From Oryzias latipes (taxonomy: Eukaryota; Chordata; Actinopteri; Beloniformes; Adrianichthyidae): a DNA stretch of 64,000 nt. The stretch covers positions 16,856,536 through 16,920,535 of the forward strand of contig NC_019860.2 of assembly GCF_002234675.1 (NCBI RefSeq). Direction: 5' to 3'. Each line of letters starts with the position of its first letter. The stretch's first letter is position 1. The notes under the pieces were generated by a model that was not told the origin of the DNA, did not search any database, and saw nothing but the letters and a program-made list of their open reading frames with translations. Below, piece by piece: positions 22,501 to 34,500 of the stretch. Made by a program: the position numbers and the translations under genes.

Positions 22501-25500
22501 TTAATGATCACAGTTAATAAAGTTACAATTTTATTAATCAAAGTCTATTAACGAATAACTTTATTCATCAAAGTGATCAAAGTTACAACTTTATTAATCA
22601 AAGTTAGTAATGGTTAGAACTTTATTAATAAATGGTATTAAAATGTTCAACTTTAAATAAAAAATGTATGCCAAATGAAAAATCAAATCCATTATCATTA
22701 ATATTATGATTATTTTTTGTTGTACTGTAGTTGCTTTTTCTCCCTACTTTTTTACATTAGTAGTATATACAATTCTGGGAACACAAACAAACATGTTGAA
22801 CGTTTGTTTTTTCACATATTCAATTTTTTCTTAAGTACAGATAAACAAGGTTTAAACGAGTGTTTATGCAAAAACAGGTTAAGCTAATAAAATTCCAGTT
22901 ATTTAAGTCCATTTCCTCACCTGCTCTGCTGCAATCTACAGACGGTGCACCAGGTGAGGTCCTGGTTCCTGGTCTCTCCTGTCCACTACTGTCCACACAC
23001 CAGCAGTATCCACTGGAGCCGTGACACTGAAGCAGACACGTCAAAGGAACGTGGGCATTAGGACTGCAGCACAGACCCACGTGGAAACGTGACACGTGCT
23101 TAACAGATGCTAACCTGACGTGGTACATAGTGTCCATCTTCATCACACTGCGGTGCGTACGCTCCAGCTAAGGGCCTTCCACCTGCACTGCTGGCCAGCA
23201 CACTTTCTCTGAGCCGCTCGCAGGGAGTCTTCGGCTGGAGGGCTTCATCTGAGGGGGAGGGGCTTAAAGTTACGGATTTTGGATGGTGAATGTAAAGGCG
23301 TGGACTGAGTCTTTGCAACATGTCTGTGCTTTTGTGACTTTGATGCAAACTTAAGACAGAGGCTGCACCTGGTTTGCTGCAGTCCATAGACGGTGAACCA
23401 GGCGCGGACCTGGTTCCGCTTCGTTCTTGTCCCATCCCGTCCACACACCAGCAGTATCCAGTAGAAGTATGGCACTAACAGAAGAGCAATGCCCACTTTA
23501 ATCAAAGCACGCACATGAGAATCTGTTCCACTGAAACTTCTTCTGAGATGCTAACCTGCTGAGGTACATACTCCCCGTTTTGGTCACACTGTGGTACATA
23601 GGCGCCGACTGAGGGGCGGTCCTCTCGCTCAGAGGCCAACACATGTTCTCTGTGGCGTTCGCATCGAGTCTTATAATGCGGTTGTTCATCTGAGGAAACA
23701 AAAGAGGTTAAAATGGGATCAGCATAATACAATTTTTCATTTGAATTCCCTCAGTAACTTCAAGAAATTCTAAATTAGTGGCTCAAACAGTCGTGCTTCC
23801 ATCACCATGGGACAAATACTAATTAAAACTGGTCCTCAGTGATGGGTCAATTTGTGAGTAAATAGCACAGCTTCTTGATTAACACTACCTTTAGAAAGCC
23901 CGAAACAAACATGCTGTCCATCTCCCTTAATGCTAAAAAGGAGATGGAGCAATCTATTTCTCTGTCTACTCTCTCTCCGAGACCGTTTGAGGGCGTGTGG
24001 AGTATGAGGCGGGTCAACGCAGCTAGTTAATTAGCAGCTCGGCTCTCGTTTCCCACTATGAGTGACAAAGGTCGTTACAATGTATATGCGGGGAAAAAAA
24101 AGAAAAAAACGTACCGAAACGGTACAGAAGGGAACCGAAACGGTTTGGTTCGACCACGTGTATCGGGACTTTTCCAGGCTCTTGGACTCCATCAGACTGT
24201 GCTTGTATAAAATCGCTCTTATCTATTGTCATCAGATCTCCCATGAACCAAATCCCAAGACCAGGAGTTTGGTTGTCGAGGCAACCCAAACCTCATTACA
24301 CCAGCCTCATTTGAGCTCTCCTGCAGGTGATAGGTCCACGGGAGAGGGGTCCTACATTTAGGCTGGACCCAACCTGAAGCCCATGGGAAGGGCCCCGGCC
24401 AACACTTGGTTCCAAAATGGGGTCAGGGTAACAGCATTCCACGGGAAATAACTGGGTCTTGCCTTTTTGCTTTCAAACAGGGGTTCTGAACTGCTGTTTG
24501 TCGGGCTCATCACCGAGGGCCTGTCTGCCATGGGAGACCCCGCCAGGGGTGTTAGTCCCGCAGTTGAGCTCTTGGGATCACTCAAGCTCTCAAAACCCTC
24601 CACCATGTTTAAATGGCAACTCATGGAGGGACTAGAACATCGGGTCTGGCTGCCTCCCTGGGGAGGGGAGCATGTCTCACTGGTTGGAGATCTCAGGGAA
24701 GACCAAGAACACGATGGAGAGACTATGTCTCTCAACACCTTGGAATCCCCCCAGGGGAGCTGGAGGAAGTGGCTGGGGGTGAAGGCAAAGACCCCACTGC
24801 TGTCAGCTTGAAGATGCCAAAGTCATGGGTCTCACCTGTTCTGCTGCAGTCTACAAGCGCTGAACCAGGTGGCGTCCTGGTTCCGGTTCTTTCCTGTCCG
24901 GTACTGTCCACACACCAACAGTATCCAGTAGAGTCATGGCACTGAGGCAGAAGGAAAACTCTCATTTAGTTTTTTTATTTGTCATAAAGACAAAATAAAG
25001 GGAAGCGGGTGAGGGGCATTACTCTCTTTTTTTTGTCTATTCTTCACATCTTTGTCCGGATTTCTTTTTTTTGCTCACAGTTTTAAGTTTTGTTTTAGGT
25101 ACCGGTAACTGTTGTCTATTATGTGTTTATTCGGCCCAAGGATGAAGTCATTGAGTCTCAGTTAAAACTTCTGTTTCGGGGGAGAAAGTCTTTTTTCGGG
25201 GGGGGGGGGGGGGGGGGAACCAAGTTTGGAAACAGTTTGGGGTCAGAAAGTCTATCCAGAATGCATTCCTTCCCTGGTCACGAATTAGGTTTCAAATGTA
25301 AATTTGATGGTACGAAATCCCTTCAGGAATTGGCTGACCCCTCATCTTCATCGAGTAAAAACGGAACAGCTTATTTATGTACTGATTCGTGATCTTTATA
25401 AATGTAATAGAGCATAGTATATAAATACAAATGACGTACATAAAGCACATAAACTAAACAAATTAAACATGCTACTGTCACTGGAAGTAAATGCATTTTC

Positions 25501-28500
25501 AAAGTAAAGTGCCGGTAAAGGTTCTAATTTTTCAAAATAAAGCTATCCAGTGTTTTATATGATGGGAAAAAAACAAGACTGATGTTCAGTTTACATAAAG
25601 TATTTAGGAATAAATGACGTTTTAATATAGTCACAATTTGAATAAATAAGTATAATATATGGGAAATTATAAAAATCTTGTGATCAGTTAGGTGACGTCT
25701 TATCTGCAAGCGTGGTGGAGACGCCGTGCCGGAACACGTCTGCAAAGTGTTCATCTGGGAGTTTTTTCCACTAAAGCTAATCTAAGCTGGAAATCAGTTT
25801 TTATTAAGAGGACTGTGGCTTTTTTTTAGTTGTTAGTCATTTTTAATGGGGCGCTGCTGTGTCTTTATTTATTACCTTCTGTAACCGTAGTCAGCTAAAT
25901 TTGAATATATTCAGGATTATTTGCTAAAACTCTACGAAAAAACATTTAAACGTTTTGTTTATTGTGGAAATTAACCAGGGAGTTAACAGAAAAAACTTTT
26001 TGAGTGTGACATTGTTTTAAAGTGACAAATACTGTTTTTTTTCTTTTAATTCTTTGCGTTTTTATCAGTTATATTTCGTTTATTCTGATGTCCTGTTCTA
26101 AATAAAGGTATACAAATATCATTTTCATATTCTTCCATTTAATAATAAGACATATAAATAGGTATACACAGTATATTGATTCAAGTCACGATCAGCAATA
26201 GAATATGACATAAAACCATGTAAATAAAAGCGGTCATACCTGCTGAGGTAAATACTTCCCACTTTCATCACATTGTGGTACATAGACTCCAAGTAAAGGG
26301 GCTCCCTCCTCTGTGGTCCTCTGCACGCTCTCTCTGTGATGTTCACATCGCGTTTTAGGACGCGCTGGAAGATCTGGGGGGGAAATAATCCAGATTTAAC
26401 AAAAACGCAGTTCTTTTTCTGTTCCTTTTTAATGCATGAATCAGCCAATTAATAAACACAATTAACCACCAACCAGTCATGTGGATCTTTAATTACAACT
26501 TTTCCCACTGAAAGAGGCGGGAATTGTTTTTTTTGCAATGTGCCAATTGGATGTAAAGGAAAGGACGGAGAGTTTTATTTTGACAAGACTAACAAATCAA
26601 AATGCAATAAATTCACATAGGTCATGGATGGATTTTTAAAATAGTTTTACAGCAAAACAATATTTTTATCCTAGTTTTTAAAGTAACAGCACCTAATAAA
26701 AGATTTTTGTTGTCCCTAAATCATTCAAATGTGTTTAAAACAAATAATCAGATGGACTTCAATCCAATTATAAGTTGGCTGGAACCAAATTTAGATTCCT
26801 GATCAACATGGCTTTAGAGTGTTGAGTCGTTTTTGTCCAGCCCTATTTCATTAGTCTAAAATGTGGGAAAATAGTCGTGAATACTAAATTAAAAGTTCCA
26901 TAGTTCATGTTAAGTTGTCTAAAAAAAGAGGAAAAACCAAAAGGACAGAGAGAAATAACAAGAAGAGACTCAAACTTTTAGTAAGTGGAGCCTTTATGGG
27001 GCACAACTGATGCTTAAATTGAAACTAAATAGATAAAATTAACATCTTACTTGGTGTATTTATCATATTTCTACCCAAGATAATCTATTTTACCTAATAA
27101 TTTAAATTATACCCTTAACTTCTATGTATTAAATTAGCCCATATTTGTTCTAATCACAAGTTCTTTTTTAGGTTTTTCCTGAATTCATATTGTTTTTGCC
27201 TATTTTAAGTGAAAACCGTTTATGTTTAGGACTATTTTGATTTGTCTTATTTTGTTTACACAAAGACAATCCAGAAAAAAAGACAGTTTTATACATTACA
27301 TCATGAAAAAAAAATCATTTTTAAACCTTCCTGAAGCCTATAACTGATATACATGGCAGCAATGCAGAGGACTTTTCTGTCAGTCCGTGATACAATTGCT
27401 ACTCAGAATCTTTTACTTTGAAAAGTCACACTTCCTGTCGTGCTCCTCCTGCAGACCAAACACTCTAAGATCGAGAGTTAAAACACATGAGAGATTTACT
27501 AGAGAAGTCTTAATTTAATTAATTACAGGAATAATCTCAATCCCGAATCTACAAAGCGGACCATTATACTACCGCTAACATGCTTTACTGTTGGTACGAC
27601 ATGATAATGTTAGTTATTCCGCTAATGCGATGGGGCATACCATACCATACCATACCATACCAAACCAAACCAAACCAAAGGGATTACAGAAGAATAATCC
27701 AGATGTTTTTTTTTTGTCAAATATGAGACGGGTTTTTGGGTTTATCCCAAGTTTTTCTTTGCCTTTGCTCCATAATCTCTGCCTATCTTTTCACGAGCTA
27801 AGAGTGGAGGTGGGTACTAACAAGTAATTTGTGCTAGATTAGTGTTTTAGTTTTTTAACAGCTCCAAACTTGTACTTTTACCTGAGTAGATGAGTGATAA
27901 AAGCCGTATTTAGATACATTAGACTCTATACTAATTACTTTTTTCCCTCCCAAAACAAACAATAGAGAACACCTAATTGTTGCTAAAAAAGACTTTAAAC
28001 AAGCAAATGTTCCTTTTTATTTAGTTTTAATCAAACTTTTACTTCAGTATTTTAGAAGTACTAGAAGTTCAGTGTTTGATTATTGGTTGTTTTTTCATCT
28101 TGATTCTTTATTGGAACTATCTGTTCTTTACAAGTTTGTTTTATGACTCTGGGTTGAGTCCTTGGACTCTTCTCTGGTTCTGCAGAGTCACACAAGAACT
28201 CAAAATGGGATTTTAATCTGTTCCTGCTCAAGTGACTGTTTCTCATCTGTTGTGGGGATTTTTTAATGTGCTTTTTAAAATGTGCTTTGTCAGTTTCTGT
28301 AGAACCAAGTTCTCGATTACTTGGTTTGACAGTGAAGTAGAAACACAATTTGAGTGGTGGTAAAGGCCAGAATGTCATCATGCTCTCTGCATTTAATTGA
28401 CATTTATTTGACAATAGATGTTATTCTGATGGGATAAATGTGTTTTAAGGCATCGTTTAGAAAAAAACAACAACAAATAACCATCTGCTGGCTAATTTGA

Positions 28501-31500
28501 TAGTTTATCTATAAATCCTCTGCAGAGACCCTACAGAAAGAATTCTAACCTTCCTGTTGGGAGCAGAAGAAGCCATCTCCAGTAAATCCAGGCTGACACA
28601 GACACTGGAAGGATCCCAGCTCGTTGATGCATCTGGCATTGATGTGACACGGAGAAGAGCTGCACTCATCGATATCTGGAGTCAAACAAACAAAGGCCAA
28701 ATAACTACTAAATATTGGTGTTAACGGGGAAATATAGTTCAGAAGTTCAACCTCATAGTAGAAACAGTAACACATATGTTTTCAAGCATAGGAGCCTCCA
28801 AACCAACTGTTTTTTTTTTCCTTCATCCTCTAGCTAGTCGCTTGTTCGAGCTGCCGCCGCAGCTGCTGTGACCGTTTTCTGCCAAACTTCGGAAAAACGT
28901 GGATTTTCTCCAAATATATTGGAAGTACTGCAGGCTCCAAAGCACAGATTACATCAGCTAGGCGTTCCTTGCCTTTTAAAAAGACCAATCTGTTAGTTTG
29001 GTTTACTGAACGACCCCAACTCTGATGAAAATGGTGTTTTTGAGGATGGAAGACATATATAAAGAAAACTGAGATTAAAACAGCATTTTTGACTGTTTCT
29101 TTATTGAAATTGTTGAGAATCAGGAAGTATGAACAAATGCTGGATTTGTGACGTAAAAAATAATCTGGGCGAGCTCACTTCTTTGCTCCATTCTAATGCG
29201 TCCACTTGTAGACACATCGATCTATGCACATCATCGTGGATCCTTTATTGTCCTCATTTAAGATGGCGTCTGGCTCCAAACCTTTGGAGCTTTTGGAGGC
29301 TCCTATATTGCTTGCCAGTGTTGTTGTGATGTTAGGTTGGGGGTCTGAGGAGCTGTGAGCTAAACAGAGAGCTCTAATCACAGTCTTGGCACTGAGAGCT
29401 CCCGTTTATGGCTGATGGGAAGGGGGATCGGGGTTGCTCTGCGCCAACACAACTCAGAGGCCAATTTCTACAGAATTCATGCCACTTTGCAGAAACTATG
29501 TCCTAGAAAATGGCACAAGTATTTGAACATAATCATAAATGAAACACAACTAGGAATGCTTTTAAAATAGATTAGAAAATCAACAGCTTGGGTCTTTAAA
29601 ATACATTTTTTTGTAGTCAAGAGTGCAAAAAATATTATTTTATTATTAAAGGTACCTATTTACTTAATTTGTCCATCATTTTTCCCTCCATGGAGGATGT
29701 CAGATTTTTTTATATTGACCTATATATATATTTTTTAGCCATAATATAACATTTGGTCAAACATGGTTTCCAGTTCAAACTCACACAGGGCAGAATAAAC
29801 CGTCTCAGGACTCACCGACACAGGTCCGCCCGTCGTAGGCGAACTCAAAGCCTCTGCTGCAAAGGCAGCGATGGCTACCAGGAAGGTTCAGACACTCCGA
29901 ATGCTCGCCGCACGAGCTCACACCCTCAGCGCATTCATCTATGTCTGCATCAAACAAAAGGGAGGGACAATTAGACGGTCTTGTTATGAAGTCAGGAGTG
30001 CGTAAACCTTCGTCTGAATGCAAACAGCCTCACAGGCTGTAATTAGGCCCATTACTGCTGCAGATACAAGCATTGTGAGACATACGGGGCCAAGAGAGAT
30101 CAGAAGATGTGTGAAAAAAAAGTTTTTGAGCCCTATCCATGGGAACTGAGGCTGAGCCTGAGGCTTTCCTGCTGCTGTCAGCAGGAAAGAAAGAGCTGCT
30201 AATGATAGAGCAGCTAGCTGCTTAAAGACCTTGAAGATGCTTTTAACTTGGGAGTTAACAAAGATGAGAAAAGGAGAGACGACAGGAGGAGTAAGGAGTA
30301 CCGCTGGCTCCATTTACGAGGTCCAAACATGATCCTGGCTCAACAGATGGACAGATGTTGAGGAATACCAACAAAATCCCTAAAGCTTTTTCAACAGTTT
30401 CAGTCAAACACTGTGTTAGTTAGTGGCAACTTTCTGCAATTCCCCAGATCATTCTGGTGATTCGATTGTTCCTCTATCAAGATCCAATTGTATGAGAAGA
30501 ACAGTGCTATTTAGATATTCTGTTGCTTGGAATCAACTTCATGGGAGGATAAGGCTTATTAGTGACAAATATCATTTCAAAAAGATTTTAAAACTAAGAT
30601 ATATGGACTACTTACAAAAGCTAACGATTTGTATGATTTGTTGTTATGAAATGTATGTGTTGTTGATATTCTGGTGTGTGTTTTTGGTAAGGTGGTACAA
30701 AAACGAATTTGTTTTTTACTTATTTTTACATGTGAAGCTTTTTAAGGTAAATGTGATGAATCATTTTCTATTTTCTGTCTGTCTGTCTGTCGACTGCAAA
30801 AAAGAATAAAATAAAAAAAGGAAAAATAAATATTAGAAAGGTGCAACCCAGTGGGAATCATGATGATCTTTGCTGATTCAAATCTCTTCCATTATTGCAA
30901 CAATTCCAGCTTCTCCCGTGAAAATCAAACTCCAGATAATAGGAGTGAGTTCTGTGTTTAAGTTAGTCCTGCGGTTCACCTGTTTGTGAAATTGTTGTTT
31001 TATCGATTTTTTTAAACAGTTCATTGTCTTCTGCGTCCTGATTGGCTGTAGACTGTTATCAATCAAACTCCTTCGTGTCATGTCTCCTGAATGTGTTCCA
31101 CTTGCAAATCGCGAGCAGACCTTTGGTTTTATTCTATAGTACTGACCTCAGTTTTAACGAAGGTTTGAACAACATAAAGCTAGCTACTTTGCAAATTTTG
31201 CCTATGCAGGTAATCTTTAGAACACACATTTTTGGATAGCAACAATAGCAAACACTATATAGTACGTGACTACACCTTTTTTTAGTGACATTTAAAGTTT
31301 TAGATCCCAAATTCTGCAACCCCATTCTGAATTCAAATTCAGAAAATTGCAGTTCCTCAAACGACCACTAGAAGACTGTTTTAAATCAAATTTTACCAAT
31401 GACTTCCATGTGACAAAAAATTAAAAAATGTCCTGGTTTATGGCTTTATGGCTTTATGTAAATTGGTAACGGATAAATTTGTGGTCTCTGATTTTTATTT

Positions 31501-34500
31501 TTATGATTTTAACTTTGGGTGTCTTTTCATTTTTCTTTTATAAAGAAAAACGAGTAGAGCCATGGCTAGCCTGAACAAAACCTTCACTTAACATTATGTC
31601 ATCAAATGGCCTATTTTAAAAAATATTCAGTTGGACGAAGTAAATTACCAACAATATGGCTGCCTCTTCAGGCTTCATTTACACCGTTCAAAATGAAATC
31701 GAGTGACATCATAGCTTGACAAATTGTGAGTCGTTTCTCTCTAAGACAAATCGAACATCTAACCGTCCTTTTTTATGTATTGTATATTGCTCAGGACAGT
31801 AGCAGTTGTCCTTTTCCACCTTTACGATCGCTACCCTGCTCCTATAACTTCTATCCCACGGTGTTTTCAATGCTAGTTAGACTTGTTTTTGACATGAAAA
31901 TCACAATTTTGAGGCTAGAAAACAAAACTCCTAACAGCCTTTAGTTAGGGCAAAGAAGTACAGTAAAATTTTACCGTAACAGTTGCGTCCGTCCCCTCCA
32001 TAGCCAGTGGCGCACTGACACTCGTAGTTCTGGTCCTCTTGAGGGATGCACATGGCTGTGGTGTCACAGTCGTGGTTTCCAGAGTAGCAAGGATTGATCA
32101 GTTCTGGCGCCACAGGGTCAGCTGGGAGTCACGGGAAGAATGACAACTCATGGATTTTACAGACAAAGCAAAATAGTATAGTGACGAAGTCCATGGCAAG
32201 ACCACATCGTCGAGACAGATCTAAGAAAACTCTCATGTGCCCATTCCCATGAACCATATGGATACAGTCAGACACATTTTGTAAAACAAGAACCAAGTGC
32301 CCAAGACACACGGCCAAAGGTCGCCTGAAACAACTACAAAGTCCATCATTGACGTCCTGCCTGGGGTGTCCTGATGCCACCTGTATTGATGGACACGCTT
32401 GTGCTCGAACATGGTGTTCGTTATGAACAAACCATGACGAGCACAGAAGTCTAATAAAAAAGCACCGCTCTGGTTCAGATCAGGGAGGCCATTCCAACCA
32501 ATCAGGCCCCTCCAGATACCACTGTCATTGCCCACGTGGGCATTCAAGTCCCCGAGGAGGACAACGAAGTCCCCCGTTGGGACACTTTCCAGTACCCCTT
32601 CGAGAGACACCAAGAAGGTCTGGTACTCCAAACTGCTGTTTGACCCGTAAGCCGAAACCACAATCCCCCACCCGAACGCGGAGGAACATGACCTTCTCGT
32701 CCACCGGGGTGACCTCCAACACTTGGCGGCTGAGATGGGGGCTCACGGGTAAGCCCACACCAGCCCGCCGCCTGTCACCATGAGCAACTCCAGAGTGGTA
32801 GATAGTCCAACTGCTCTCTAACGACTGAGTTTCAGAGCCCGGCGTCTGCTTCACTTCACAGCCTGCAATGTAACTGAACAAGAAATATGCAAAACACACA
32901 CATTTCGGGGAAAAATAGGTATTGAAATAATTCATATAAATTGCATTTATGGAAAATATAAGTGAACACATTTATTTCATAAGTTGCTCATGATGGCGAG
33001 GACGATGACCACAGAACCGACCCCAAACCCACCAAAACAACCCGCAAATTCAGGACCAAATCTACCCAATTGGGCGGGGCAACCGTCCAATCTGCCAACA
33101 CTGCTAAACGGCGCTTCTTCTTCTGTGTTGCTGTCAATAGCGAATACTGATACACACACCTACAGTGCCCTCTAGTGGTTGTTGCTATCTATTCTTATAA
33201 AATCACATAAAAGTTGCACTATTATGGTTTGCCTATTGTGTTATTAATATGTGGGTTTTCTTTTTTCTCTCAGCTGTGACTTCTACTGGAGTCCCTGACC
33301 CTGGATTCTCCTGGAGATGTTACAGCTGTTTCGAGTTATCTCCATAGTCCTCATTATTTAAGAGGCTGTCCTCTTATGTTCGGAGTCGGAGCGTCTTATG
33401 TTGTTGCAAACTGGGTTTCAACCTGCTCACCTTTCTTAACACGCAACTGAGAATAAGTCGCTCCCCTGGGACTCATACCTCAAAAAAAATCAGAAACATT
33501 TTTCCCACATAAAACATGCAAAACAAACAAGCCTTTTAAAAGAATCCAGTTCTAAGTGGAAATATAGTTTAAAAAAGATTTAAGTAGATTTAAGGGTATA
33601 CAGTATTCCGCGAGTACGCTTAATCCATCTGAAGAATGTCCGTTACTGATCCATACTCATCAAATCACTTCTAATCAAGTTTTGTAAAACCTTTATTAAA
33701 GAACATTGCATTGTATAGTTGAGTATTGCTCAACATAAAGAGTTCTTTTTAAAGATCCAGAACTAAAGACTGTACAGCAGCGTACTTTATGACGCAGATA
33801 AAGGGGGTCACTCTGTCACTACGTGCCTTAAAACCAGGAGCTCGTACGAGACGGCATCTTCTTCCAGAAGAGGCCAGTTTCCTCCATGATTAACGCCTGT
33901 TTCGGATGATATTCATCCTCCGCCAATATCTTCTTCAGCACATCCGGATTTTTTTTGGCCACTTCTGAGTCAGCTGATGCCATTTCTCCATGCAAGGGCA
34001 TGGAGAGAGAGGAGGGGGTAGCCAACTGGCCGGCAAAAAATTCTAACAAGCGTCTTGAGGTGTCGAGTTTTTGTGACTAACCGGAACTGAAAAAGATCCG
34101 CGAATACGTGAAAGCACGAATAAATAAACGCGAATAAGCGGGGGAACACTGTAATGGATGAGCAAATGTAAAGTTTTGGTGATTTTCCACTGCTGTAAAA
34201 AATGTAATTTAAGGTCAAACATAAATCTTTTTTGTTTTTTATCCAAAAAACATTGATTCAAGAGGTTGAATGTTTGATTTAAGGGCAAAGAAGCGCAACA
34301 AGAGGGACAGACCGCAAACGATTTCACAACCACCATGTCTGTTCTTAATGAAGAGCAAGCAAGCTTTAGTCTCCTTGATCGACCATAAACAACAACAGCT
34401 AAAACTTCTTTTTTTATTTTTTATTTAACACAAACAAAGCGCACAGCTTGCTTTCATCTCCTGAGGCCACGGAGCAATTTTAGGCTCATTTGTAGAAACG

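Larger units (their letters stand above)
28550..32121 (-). other. nid2: nid2 exons 15-17: three EGF modules
   Basis: Exon 15 (31975-32121) encodes [31 protein letters not shown]. Exon 16 (29816-29944) encodes [18 protein letters not shown] and exon 17 (28550-28675) [16 protein letters not shown]. The last two start with DIDEC, the calcium-binding EGF signature. All three are single phase 1-1 exons. Human NID2 has one more EGF in this stretch, between the modules equal to exons 16 and 17; I do not find it here. Confidence 0.93.
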
